Part shown: positions 1-8,821 of the stretch, one piece after another
Layout of the letters: each line of letters begins with the position of its first letter
Numbering within the stretch: the first letter of the stretch is position 1
DNA from: DSVQ01 sp964484765
Lineage (GTDB): Bacteria > Planctomycetota > Planctomycetia > Planctomycetales > Planctomycetaceae
Length of the DNA: 64,000 nucleotides
Reading direction: 5' to 3'
Assembly: GCA_964484765.1 (NCBI GenBank)
Contig: CAZAGI010000031.1
Coordinates: 1-64,000, forward strand
Program-made: the position numbers and the translations under genes
The notes under the pieces: generated by a model
Database searches by the model: none
Seen by the model: the letters and a program-made list of their open reading frames with translations, nothing else
Told to the model about the DNA's origin: nothing

Positions 1-70
<70 letters not shown>

Positions 71-102
71 CTTGTCAGAAGTGTCTTACTGGAAATGAGT
101 TG

Positions 103-130
103 CAACAAGGCCGCCCGAGCGGCCTTGTTG
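103..130 (+). terminator. Strong hairpin downstream of tRNA-Pro
   Basis: A perfect 12-bp stem, CAACAAGGCCGC (103-114) with GCGGCCTTGTTG (119-130), closes a 4-base loop. It lies 33 bases behind the tRNA. The bases after it (TGTTTC) are only weakly T-rich, so termination is likely but not proven by a classic U-tract. Confidence 0.7.
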
Positions 131-453
131 TGTTTCTGGCCTCGGAGATACCTTTCGAGATACCTTTTTTGTGTTGAAAAGGACAAAAAGCGATCGCATC
201 ACGTTTCGCTTGGCAGAGTGTCCGCGCCGCATCGACGACAGATTTGGCGAGCCGAAGTTCGATCAATTGCCGGTCAGAGGCCGACGTGTTTACTCCACTC
301 GATTGATTGCAAAATCTCCCACGCGAGACCCCTCAGCGTGCCGGATACGGCAACTGAAACACGGTAGCAGTTCGATCTTCCTAGTTTTGGGTGATTGAAA
401 GACAATGTGAACATAGCAGTGAACTGGTCGTCAGGCCCACTGGTTCATGTCCC
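131..453. other. Gap between tRNA terminator and methyltransferase gene
   Basis: I see no convincing gene, repeat or structured element here. Short open frames exist but have no ribosome binding site and do not look like protein families. No integrase or copy of the tRNA 3' end is visible. A promoter for the methyltransferase operon should lie here, but I could not pick out a clear -35/-10 pair. Confidence 0.4.
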
Positions 454-3400
454 ATGAATACCCGCGAAACACTTGGCTATTCTCGCTCGAAGAAATTCGT
501 TGGCCCTGAGCAGTTTGATCTGCTGCCCGCCAATGAGCTACTTTTTGCGCTGCGTCTGGCGGTTGCTGCATGCGAGACCATTGAAGCCACGCGTTTTGAG
601 GGTGCGTATGTCTTACAGGAAGGCCCCCAGTCCCCGGCTGTGCCGGTCGTCTACCTGATCTCGACAAAGTCTGATTCCGCGGCCCGCAGATTACACCAGT
701 TAGTGTGGAATCAGAATCAAACGCCTTTTCTGATCATTGAATCTCCGTCGACGGTCAGGCTCTATAGTGGTTTCAAGTTTGATCGCGACGACAGTCACGA
801 TCACTCACTGAGAAGTGCCGTCAGGGATGTTGCGGACATCCTTGAGAAATTGGCCGCATTCAAGGCGGAATCAATTGATGATGGCACGGTCTGGAAACAG
901 TGGGCTCATGCGATCGACCCAGAACAGCGCGTCGACGAGAAGCTACTCGCGGACCTACGGATACTTGATCGTCGGCTCCAAGAAAAAGAAGGGATGTCGC
1001 GAGCGGCCTCGCACGGGCTGATCGGCAAGTACGTGTATCTCAGCTATCTGCGTGCTCGTGGGATTCTCTCAGACAAGAAACTCGCCAAGTGGGGGATTGA
1101 TCCAAACCACGTTTTCACAAAGCAGGCCACGCTCAAAGCATTCCGGCAAGTCAACGAGCAATTGCAGGGTTGGTTGAATGGGTCTGTTTTTTCGCTTGGA
1201 GAGGACTCGTTAACGAAAATAAAATCAGAGCAATTGAAGCTAGTCGCACGCGTCTTCGCCGGAGACTCACCGACAAGTCTGACCGAGATTCAGACGTCGC
1301 TTTTCTCCGTCTACGATTTTTCGCACATCCCCATTGAAACGCTATCCTGCGTTTACGAGCAGTTTCTGCACGATGCCAACGAGATTGACCGCCGGCCATC
1401 TCGCGGCAAAGCTCTCGGTGCGTACTACACCCCGCTCCCGCTGACGGATTACGTGCTTTCAGAAATGGACCGACGGCGTCCGTTAAAGCCGGGCATGAGC
1501 GTGCTGGATCCGGCATGTGGATCAGGGGCATTTCTTGTTCAGTGCTATCGGCGACTGATTGAGCGTCAACAGCGCAATCAACGACGCAAATTGAAGGCAA
1601 CCGAACTTCGCGACTTACTGACGAAGCACATCTTCGGGATCGACCGTGATGAGGATGCGTGTCGAGTTGCAGAACTCAGTCTCATCATGACCTTGCTCGA
1701 CTACATTGAGCCGCCTGATTTAGAGCACACCAACTTCAAGTTGCCCTCGCTGTGCGACCAGAACATTTTTCAGGGGGATTTCTTCGAAACAGAGGGCCGG
1801 GCTTTCGACTTCCTATCTCAACACCAATTCGACTGGGTCGCCGGGAATCCTCCTTGGGCAGAGGTGAAAGGCACTCCGTCTGCCGAGCATGAGCATTACG
1901 CGGCGTTTCAATGGATGCAGTTGCATAGAAAATCGCACCCGACAAGCGGGAACCAGTTGGCCGAAGCGTTTCTGTGGAAAGTCGGCGATCATCTCACTTC
2001 AGAAGGGATTTGCGGTCTCGTCGTTCTCGCGATGACCTGGTTCAAGAAGGAAGCCAAGCACTTCCGACAGCGTTTCTTCACATCACGGCGCGTCTGGTGT
2101 CTCGCCAACTTCGCGAACCTAGCCTATGTGCTCTTTGCGGGTCGAAGCGAACGCCCCGCATCTGTCGTCTTTTTCGAGCATGAGACACCTGACGGTGATC
2201 ACGTTGTTCAAACTTTCTCGCCGTTTGTCGCAGAGCAACTCGCAAATCGTCCAGAGAAGGCTGGCCGCAGACTTACAACTTGGAACATCGTTGTCAGCAG
2301 TACCGAGATGCGAGAAATCGATCAGCCAACGGCGGCGCTTGGCGAATCGTTGACATGGAAGCTCGCAATGTGGGGCACGTCACGCGATCGGAAGTTGCTG
2401 GATCGGCTAGATCGCCGATTTGCGGAAGAAAAATTTTCATCGCTTGTTGGCGTCGGGATAAACGAGCCTCGCCAAGGCTTTGAGTTACGCAAAGGAAATC
2501 CTGACGACACTTCACTCAAGCCCGCTCCAGAGCTTGAAGGCAAAGCCATTCTTGACATGTCTCAGTTGAGACAACCGGGACGACTCTTTTCGTTTCCGAC
2601 TGCGGCCTTGAGGCCGATATCGAAAGAAGAATGTTTTATTCGCATTCGAGGTGGTTTTGCTGGTCTCGAAGCCTCGCATCCCCCTCACATCTTGGTGGAT
2701 GCCTCACGTCGGTTTGCCGTCTATTCGGACAAATTCATTGCGGTTCCACCACGGCAAATTGGTATCTCGGGTACCAAATCTAGCAAGAAACACCTTCGCG
2801 TGCTGAGCCTGTTTCTAAGTTCGGACTTCTGTCGATTTCATCAGTTTTTTAATGCGCCAAAATGGGGGATTGATGAAAGCATGGCCGACCACAGCACATT
2901 GATGGCCATCCCGGTTCCGATTGGTCGTTTATCGGACTCTGAGCTGGACGAATGGTCTCACTTGTTGGATGAACTGGTCGCGGCAACGACGCGGGATGAG
3001 GAACGGCTGCAACAACACAATCCGAGTTTAGTTAAGAAGCTCAATGCTGATCTCAATGAGCGGGCCTACTCGCTTCTCGGTATCCGAACGGTTGAACGCT
3101 GGCTCGTGGAAGACTTCGTCCAACTTCATATGGAGTTGAACAAGGGTAAGTTGTCCCCTGAGGTTGCCCGCGCTACGACGATCAAAGAGCGTCTGCTTTA
3201 TCTCACTACGTTGCGGCAATGCCTCGACGGGTTTTTCGCAGCCGAACGTGGCGTCAGGCACAAACTCGAAGCCCTGGTGGATCGTGATTCATCGTTGTTA
3301 GCGGTCTCATTGGTGAAGGCTCAAACTCCAATCGAGCCGATTGTCGTCAGCGCAGACGATTCTGGGTCTAGCGATCTGAAGACGATCCGCGATCGTTTGC

Positions 3401-3576
3401 GAAGCAAGCACAGCCAATGGGTCTATTTTGATCGGAATCTGAAGGTCTACGACACTAAGCGTGGTGTGCTCTACCAGTTTAAGCCGTTGCAGCGGTTGCA
3501 TTGGACTCGTCGTCAAGCGGTGCTTGATGCCGATGACATTATCGCCGAATCGTTGTCAGGAGGCGCGGCGACATGA
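454..3576 (+). CDS. Large N6-adenine-type DNA methyltransferase (type IIG/Eco57I-like)
   Basis: This 1040-residue protein should transfer a methyl group from S-adenosylmethionine to adenine in DNA. Motif I DPACGSG lies near residues 352-358 and the catalytic motif IV NPPW near 465-468, in the order typical of gamma-class N6-adenine methylases. The long C-terminal half fits a target-recognition region of the Eco57I/TaqI kind. I see no PD-(D/E)xK signature in its N-terminus, so cleavage probably depends on the next gene, whose start overlaps this stop by 4 bases (ATGA). I chose the ATG at 454. A GTG at 391 in the same frame would add 21 residues, and neither has a good ribosome binding site. 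Family assignment is firm; role in restriction is inferred. Confidence 0.85.
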   Translation: MNTRETLGYSRSKKFVGPEQFDLLPANELLFALRLAVAACETIEATRFEGAYVLQEGPQSPAVPVVYLISTKSDSAARRLHQLVWNQNQTPFLIIESPSTVRLYSGFKFDRDDSHDHSLRSAVRDVADILEKLAAFKAESIDDGTVWKQWAHAIDPEQRVDEKLLADLRILDRRLQEKEGMSRAASHGLIGKYVYLSYLRARGILSDKKLAKWGIDPNHVFTKQATLKAFRQVNEQLQGWLNGSVFSLGEDSLTKIKSEQLKLVARVFAGDSPTSLTEIQTSLFSVYDFSHIPIETLSCVYEQFLHDANEIDRRPSRGKALGAYYTPLPLTDYVLSEMDRRRPLKPGMSVLDPACGSGAFLVQCYRRLIERQQRNQRRKLKATELRDLLTKHIFGIDRDEDACRVAELSLIMTLLDYIEPPDLEHTNFKLPSLCDQNIFQGDFFETEGRAFDFLSQHQFDWVAGNPPWAEVKGTPSAEHEHYAAFQWMQLHRKSHPTSGNQLAEAFLWKVGDHLTSEGICGLVVLAMTWFKKEAKHFRQRFFTSRRVWCLANFANLAYVLFAGRSERPASVVFFEHETPDGDHVVQTFSPFVAEQLANRPEKAGRRLTTWNIVVSSTEMREIDQPTAALGESLTWKLAMWGTSRDRKLLDRLDRRFAEEKFSSLVGVGINEPRQGFELRKGNPDDTSLKPAPELEGKAILDMSQLRQPGRLFSFPTAALRPISKEECFIRIRGGFAGLEASHPPHILVDASRRFAVYSDKFIAVPPRQIGISGTKSSKKHLRVLSLFLSSDFCRFHQFFNAPKWGIDESMADHSTLMAIPVPIGRLSDSELDEWSHLLDELVAATTRDEERLQQHNPSLVKKLNADLNERAYSLLGIRTVERWLVEDFVQLHMELNKGKLSPEVARATTIKERLLYLTTLRQCLDGFFAAERGVRHKLEALVDRDSSLLAVSLVKAQTPIEPIVVSADDSGSSDLKTIRDRLRSKHSQWVYFDRNLKVYDTKRGVLYQFKPLQRLHWTRRQAVLDADDIIAESLSGGAAT

Positions 3577-4223
3577 CGTCAGCGGACAGCACCACTCCGA
3601 CAACTCGGTTACGCGAAGTCTACATCGAGGAACTCCGGATACATGCGGTCATGCTGATCTGGCTCGGCCACTCAAGACTTGACGCCGCTTCTCTTGCGAC
3701 CGCTGAAGAAGATGTCATTACCGGTGAGTTGGTGAAGCAGATTAAACAAGTACAAGACGAAATCGACGACGATTGGGCATCTCATTACCACATTTCCGAG
3801 CAGGTTCCACAGAACGTCGATGCGAAACAGGGCAAACGTCGACCGAAGATGGACATCGAAATAGAACGGAATAGTCGTGGTATCCACCCGAAACTTGGCT
3901 TCGAGGCTAAGCGACTCGGACCCGGATTCGGTGCGAGCACCTATCTTGGCGATGGCGGGATGACTGCGTTCTTGACATGTTACTATCCCACCACGCACCA
4001 AGAGGCAGGCATGCTGGGCTACGTTCAAGAGGGGCCGGCGTCCGATTGGTCTCTTCGGCTGGATAGTGCGCTCAAGGGGGATTCAAAAAGATATTGTGTA
4101 GCTGCGAATGGCGATTGGACAGATTTGATTCCCGTGATTGGACAACCATGCTTTTCCACGAACCACATCGACACCAGCAATAATCCACTGTGCATCATAC
4201 ACGTCCTGTTGCCAATAAACTGA
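3573..4223 (+). CDS. Putative PD-(D/E)xK nuclease partner of the methyltransferase
   Basis: I do not recognise a named family for this 216-residue protein. It contains D94 (in KMDIEIER) followed by E111-x-K113 (in GFEAKRL), the spacing of a PD-(D/E)xK nuclease core, with an acidic helix around residues 44-65 that could supply a further metal ligand. It is translationally coupled to the methyltransferase: its ATG overlaps that gene's stop, and a strong AGGAGG lies upstream. Methylase followed by a coupled ExK protein is the usual layout of a restriction-modification operon, so a cognate endonuclease is the best guess. There are no membrane segments or signal peptide. Function is inferred from context and one motif. 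Confidence 0.6.
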   Translation: MTSADSTTPTTRLREVYIEELRIHAVMLIWLGHSRLDAASLATAEEDVITGELVKQIKQVQDEIDDDWASHYHISEQVPQNVDAKQGKRRPKMDIEIERNSRGIHPKLGFEAKRLGPGFGASTYLGDGGMTAFLTCYYPTTHQEAGMLGYVQEGPASDWSLRLDSALKGDSKRYCVAANGDWTDLIPVIGQPCFSTNHIDTSNNPLCIIHVLLPIN

Positions 4224-4338
4224 AGCAACAGCGCCAGAAGCGCCTTCTGCAAATCTCGCCGAAGCGAACGCGCGGACGATCTGCGCATTGTGCTATCAGC
4301 ACATATTTGACGTTCATCCAAGCCGTACTCGGTATCTC

Positions 4339-6252
4339 TCAAAGCCTCGTCAGCGAATCAAGCTGCGGCACGGACGCCTGCTGTTCCTGAAACTGTTCTG
4401 CCAAGGTCCGGGCCATTCGATCGACAAGTTCATTCTCAGGATGGCCACTATGGCCGCGAATCCACTGGGAGTCGATTTCATGCCGCATGGATTCTTCCAC
4501 GAGTTGTGCCCAGAGATCAGTATTTGCGACTCGTCGCGATTGCTGACCGGCCGATCGCCAGCCACGTGCCATCCAGGTTGGCAGCCATTCAGTAATTCCG
4601 TTGTGGACATACTGACTGTCAACAACGAGGTGGACTCGGGACGACTCGGGGAGTGCCGCCAGTCCTTGAATGACCGCCATCAGTTCCATTCGATTATTTG
4701 TTGTTTCCTGAACCGCACTTCCCTCCCAACGACGAAATCCGGTTTCACGGTCAACATGAAGATAAGCCCACGCCCCCACGCCGTGGGGGCGCAGACACGA
4801 TCCGTCACAGTAGAGAAACACCTCGCGCCGACGCGGCGCTGACTGCGTGGTTGTGCCGGTGGCAGTTGCCACTCGGCCGCGGCTGGGAACTGCCGCTGAA
4901 ACGGAATGCTGGCTGGCGAAGCCACCAGCAGGCAACACACCCGGAGAAACCCGATGAGAGACATCCTGACGCGCCTGAATCCAGTCCCGGTCATACGCCC
5001 GAGACCACAATAGGACGAGTTCACGACGTTCCGGGATTTCCAGGAATCCCTGCGCTTCTGCGAGCCGGGAGATATCCGAACAAACCGCTGGCACTTCTGC
5101 TTCCCGGTAGCATGCCCCCTGCTGGCTGATCCATCCACGGATGGTCTCATTGGCAGCGAGGGCTGGAATCGGTGCTTCCCATGCCAACTGAAGGTGATCT
5201 TCAAGTTTGTCCCATGAGCGCTGACTGATGCTGGCGCGGAGTCCTGATTCCTCTCGGTGGATCTGATAGCCCAGCCAATCAACTGATTGTCCGGAATCCA
5301 GGTCACTCAAGGTTGTCAGGACGGTACCTTTCAGTGGCATGCCGATCGACATCGTGCGCTGGGTGAGCGCCTGGTATAGCGGTCGTGCCTCGTTGGGGTG
5401 TGCCAGAATCAACAAGTCATCAGCCACCCGTAACAGCGGGTTTTCCGGAAAGTCGCGTCTCCATAGTCGGTCGAGCAGCCAATGCAGGTAGACATTCAGC
5501 AACTCGGGTGACAGTGGGCCGCCTTGTCGGATTCCGTGTCTGTCCGGAGTGAAGGCGATTTGCTCGATAAATGCACAGAGATCCGAATTCGGAATCATCA
5601 TCGGCAGAATCTGAGTTAATCGACTGGTGGGGACATGCTCGAAGGCGTCGCGCAGGTCTTCACTGATCCACGACCATTGGCCGCGGGTCCGTACCCAATG
5701 TTCCGCCGTTGCCAAGGCTCTCTCGCGAGAGTACCCAGGGCAACGGAATCCCATTGAGTGATCGAGGTATTGTGCTTCCGTGTAGGGGCGGATGATCTGA
5801 AGAATGGCCCGTTCCACACAGCGATCCTCGAAGTTCTGGATGCGAATGGGGCGTTGGCCACGGCCTCGACCTTTCTCGATCCAGACAGTTCGTGATTCGC
5901 TGGGGCGATATTCCCCTCGCCTGATCAAATCGCCCAGGGCACTTGCCAATGCCCAGCGGGATTGGTCGTTCAGAGCGGATGGTGTTAATCCATTCGGTCC
6001 GGGGGCCTGTCCCCGCGATGCACAATGTTCGATCGCCTGTAGGACGTTTCGGTTATCTCCGGCTCGACTCAGCAGTCGGCTGGCGAGGGCCTCTCGCTGG
6101 CGAGGACTGCTTTGCAGGGCCTGCTGAACTTCCAGCTCATGTCGGCGCAGGAAATCGCGTGCAGAGCCGTTGTGGCGCTCTGCGGATACCTGGCGGGCAT
6201 GAGCGCCGGCGAGCCCAATTGCGGCCCTTCGCCGGGCGGGCCGATTGTACAT
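4339..6252 (-). CDS. Reverse transcriptase-RNase HI fusion
   Basis: This 637-residue protein joins two complete catalytic domains. Residues about 60-345 are a group II-like reverse transcriptase: fingers motif GRGQRPIRI near 130-138, motif A with D199 (SEDLRDAF), motif B RQGGPLSP (242-249), catalytic VADD (276-279) and DWLGYQI (325-331). After a linker, residues about 475-620 closely resemble E. coli RNase HI, with D483, E523, D545 and D611 all present, plus H601 and the TTNNRMEL and DSQYV signatures. The ATG at 6252 has a textbook AAAGGAGG six bases upstream; in-frame codons further up overlap the preceding gene and lack such a site. No maturase X, HNH or retron RNA is seen. Such a protein could copy RNA to DNA and remove the template. 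It is the third gene of a ParB/helicase-like operon. Confidence 0.9.
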   Translation of the reverse strand: MYNRPARRRAAIGLAGAHARQVSAERHNGSARDFLRRHELEVQQALQSSPRQREALASRLLSRAGDNRNVLQAIEHCASRGQAPGPNGLTPSALNDQSRWALASALGDLIRRGEYRPSESRTVWIEKGRGRGQRPIRIQNFEDRCVERAILQIIRPYTEAQYLDHSMGFRCPGYSRERALATAEHWVRTRGQWSWISEDLRDAFEHVPTSRLTQILPMMIPNSDLCAFIEQIAFTPDRHGIRQGGPLSPELLNVYLHWLLDRLWRRDFPENPLLRVADDLLILAHPNEARPLYQALTQRTMSIGMPLKGTVLTTLSDLDSGQSVDWLGYQIHREESGLRASISQRSWDKLEDHLQLAWEAPIPALAANETIRGWISQQGACYREAEVPAVCSDISRLAEAQGFLEIPERRELVLLWSRAYDRDWIQARQDVSHRVSPGVLPAGGFASQHSVSAAVPSRGRVATATGTTTQSAPRRREVFLYCDGSCLRPHGVGAWAYLHVDRETGFRRWEGSAVQETTNNRMELMAVIQGLAALPESSRVHLVVDSQYVHNGITEWLPTWMARGWRSAGQQSRRVANTDLWAQLVEESMRHEIDSQWIRGHSGHPENELVDRMARTLAEQFQEQQASVPQLDSLTRL

Positions 6253-6278
6253 AGAGGGCCTCCTTTCTTTTGCGAGAA

Positions 6279-7814
6279 TCAAACGGACGGAAGATGCGAC
6301 CGACAACGTCGGTGCGAGGTGTTTCGATGACTGTCTGGGTTACGAGGCGTGCCAGCCTGGGCGAGCGAACGCTCTCGTTGGTCGAGCTTTCCACCGACAA
6401 GTCGGCAACCGATTGATTTGTATACGCCCAGTCGTTGCCGTGTGTCCGCGGCAAGCTGATTGTCGCCGTCGTCCCAGAAGTCGATCAAGAAATGCGACTG
6501 CCAGGAGCGACCGAGACGAGTGGGAATAAACGGGACGCACCCGCCGCTGGCCCAAATCAAGATGCGGCAGTCGAAAGAGAGCAGCGAATTCGCGATGACT
6601 GCGGTGACGATCGAGTTTCGAGGGCTTCCCCAAACGGATGCGGACAATGCCCCGGTAACAGTCCGATCTGAGGTAGGACGCCCATTTAAGAAATGCCATC
6701 CCGGCAACAGGCGATGAAGCTGTTCTCCGTGCTCAATGCCATCAACGATGACAATCACTCCCGACTGCGGTTCGAGAGCCGACAGCGCCTGCTCGCCTGC
6801 TGGCAGGATTTCATGGTCCCAAAGCGTCGCGTCGCGACCGCAGGACAAGCCAATGGCCACGTCGGCAATCGCCTGATTTCGGCGAACGTCGTGCCACAGC
6901 GCAAAGCGGCGGTCGCGAGCATTCCCCGATGATGGCGCGCTGCAGGACGCATGCGTTGCGAAGGCTGCCAAAAACTCGGTAGCTGGGCGTTGTCGGCGTT
7001 GAGGGGCACGATAAATCACCGGACCGGCCAAGGTTTCGAACAGAAGTTCTTCGCGCGGAGATCGCGGTCGGCGAGAATCCACCAGCGCATAAATTCGCCG
7101 GTGACGATAGTCGGCGCGTGCATCCCAGTTCGCCTTATGAATTCCCTCGAACGCATCAGCAAAGATGAGGATTTGCCAATCGGCTGGCTCACTGCGGTCC
7201 AAGCTGCCGAATGTGCCGCAGACGACCCGACAGGCTGACCGCCAGTTCCAACCTTTGACTGCTTCAACTTCCCCGCCTAAATACGGTCCTAGTTCCACTG
7301 CGATTGAGCGCGTCGCTTCAATCGTCTTGCAGGCAATGAAAATTTTGGCGCTATGGAAAAGCTGGCACATGCACCCCAGTACCTGTGTTTTCTGGTTTCC
7401 GATACCGGCTTCGAGAATGCCCTCCATATGGCATTCGATCGCAGACGCCAATCCGGGAACGATCGATTCTGCGTCGGCCAAGTAGCGTTCGTCGATTGCG
7501 TAGGGATATTCAGTGCGATCTCGATCATCATGGACCTGCACTGTGTATCCCGCTTGGGTGAGATGCCTGGCGGCCCGTGGAATGCAACCAATAGCGATTA
7601 TCAGACCCTCGCCCTCGCGATCACAAACCTGCTTTCGAGCCGAGATTCGCTGTAAACCACTCTCGGGATTGGGACGAAAAGCAAGCTCCTTGTACGAAAG
7701 CACCGGACGCAGAACTTCCTCGTGATGTGGTGTCACAATTGCCATGCCAGCCCGCACCAAGATCGTGACGGAAGCAGGATCGCACACTTCGGAATTTGTC
7801 GTGGGCTCAGACAT
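6279..7814 (-). CDS. SF2 helicase-like protein with degenerate ATPase motifs
   Basis: The 511-residue protein follows the plan of phage and plasmid superfamily 2 helicases: an N-terminal domain (about 1-110), a P-loop region at 137-143 (GIGNQKT), a strand where the DExH box should be at 215-224 (ILIFADAFEG), a second lobe starting near 352 (VIVIVDGIE), and a motif V/VI-like stretch at 417-470 ending in a DxRQRLxxY pattern. The P-loop has Q instead of the usual G before the lysine, and there is no DExH/DEAD box. It may therefore bind but not hydrolyse ATP. The ATG at 7814 is preferred; a TTG at 7868 would add 18 residues, and neither has a strong ribosome binding site. It sits 26 bases upstream of the reverse transcriptase gene, so co-expression is likely. 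Confidence 0.6.
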   Translation of the reverse strand: MSEPTTNSEVCDPASVTILVRAGMAIVTPHHEEVLRPVLSYKELAFRPNPESGLQRISARKQVCDREGEGLIIAIGCIPRAARHLTQAGYTVQVHDDRDRTEYPYAIDERYLADAESIVPGLASAIECHMEGILEAGIGNQKTQVLGCMCQLFHSAKIFIACKTIEATRSIAVELGPYLGGEVEAVKGWNWRSACRVVCGTFGSLDRSEPADWQILIFADAFEGIHKANWDARADYRHRRIYALVDSRRPRSPREELLFETLAGPVIYRAPQRRQRPATEFLAAFATHASCSAPSSGNARDRRFALWHDVRRNQAIADVAIGLSCGRDATLWDHEILPAGEQALSALEPQSGVIVIVDGIEHGEQLHRLLPGWHFLNGRPTSDRTVTGALSASVWGSPRNSIVTAVIANSLLSFDCRILIWASGGCVPFIPTRLGRSWQSHFLIDFWDDGDNQLAADTRQRLGVYKSIGCRLVGGKLDQRERSLAQAGTPRNPDSHRNTSHRRCRSHLPSV

Positions 7815-7894
7815 GATTTGAGATCGCGGAAAATAGGAACCGACAATTGTGCGGGACAACGTGTCCAACGGCGAATCGCGGGCAGTGCGACGAA

Positions 7895-8728
7895 CTATTT
7901 CGCTCCGTTCTGAACTTGCAATTCCAATTGTTGCATCTGATCACAGAAGGCTGCAGCGCGGGCCATGATCTGCGGGGCAGGCACGGTCGTTTTCACGGTC
8001 CCCGCGAGGATCCGAGCATGAACTATCAGTTCTTCGAGAGATTCCTCAAAGAACAACAGCAAGTCGTGGTAACGATCCTCAGGTAGGTCTTCTTCCACGA
8101 CATGTGCCTGGCGAAGGTACTCCGTGACGACTTTTTGCGCAGGTTCCTTCTGCGCGATCCGTCGGACGATTGCGTGCCGAGAGGTCGCGGGAAGCGTCTC
8201 AATCTTGAGTGCTTTGGTCATCGGGAGTTGACCGCTCGCCACCGCGTCCTGAATCACCCGATCCAGCCGTAATAACTGAAGGTACCGATCGACAGTGCGC
8301 CCCGAGATTCCCCCCAGCAACCGGGCCAGACGGTCCCGAAACGAGCGATCGGAGCGGAGGTCGATGCGAATTCCCGATTTCCGCGATTCAATTTCGGCGA
8401 GCCGCTTGATTCCTCTCGCTTTGGAGACCGGATCCAACTGCCGACGTAAGAGGTTCGCGTTGACAAAACGCTGTTCAACTTCCTCGTCTGTCATTTCCTC
8501 GCAAATGACCACATCGACTTCAGTGAACCCAAGTTCTCGGAGAGCCCGAACCCGGTGGTGGCCATCGACGATCGTGCCTGCGGCAGTAATCTCAATGGGT
8601 TGCCGAAGCCCGTGTTTGGCAATGTCGGCCTTGAGCGCCTCGAATTCTCGATCCGACAGATTGTTGTAAATCCGGCCTTGCTGTGGATGAGGCGTCAATC
8701 CGTCGATTCGCCGACGCTGAACGTGCAT
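7895..8728 (-). CDS. ParB/Spo0J-like N-terminal domain protein
   Basis: Residues about 5-95 of this 277-residue protein form a ParB-type domain: an opening HPQQGRIYNNL, a GLRQPIEI strand, and the GHHRVRAL signature in the place of the GERRxxA box of ParB CTPases. The middle (about 100-190) is helical and could carry the helix-turn-helix. The ATG at 8728 is supported by AGGAGG six bases upstream. It is the first gene of the three-gene minus-strand operon and stands divergent to the helix-turn-helix gene at 8822. ParB-like proteins partition plasmids but also act as regulators and nucleases on mobile elements. No ParA is nearby, so classic segregation is unlikely. Confidence 0.8.
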   Translation of the reverse strand: MHVQRRRIDGLTPHPQQGRIYNNLSDREFEALKADIAKHGLRQPIEITAAGTIVDGHHRVRALRELGFTEVDVVICEEMTDEEVEQRFVNANLLRRQLDPVSKARGIKRLAEIESRKSGIRIDLRSDRSFRDRLARLLGGISGRTVDRYLQLLRLDRVIQDAVASGQLPMTKALKIETLPATSRHAIVRRIAQKEPAQKVVTEYLRQAHVVEEDLPEDRYHDLLLFFEESLEELIVHARILAGTVKTTVPAPQIMARAAAFCDQMQQLELQVQNGAK

Positions 8729-8775
8729 GATGTCCTCCTGATTCGGCGATCATGACCTGGAATTAGGCTGCAAAT

Positions 8776-8789
8776 CCATGTAGACATGG
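8776..8789. promoter_or_regulatory. 14-bp palindrome between divergent operons
   Basis: CCATGT (8776-8781) and ACATGG (8784-8789) form a perfect dyad around AG. It lies in the 93-base gap between the divergent starts at 8728 and 8822. Two TGTAGAC/TGTAGTC-like words overlap and follow it. It is well placed as an operator for the helix-turn-helix protein or as a binding site for the ParB-like protein. Binding is inferred only. Confidence 0.5.
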
Positions 8790-8821
8790 TGTAGTCTGCA
8801 TAGATTGGAGTCAAGGGCCAC

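Noticed and set aside
4339..6252. Group II intron or retron
   Set aside because: No domain V-like RNA, no HNH or maturase X domain, no msr/msd-type inverted region beside the gene, and the RNase H fusion does not fit either class.
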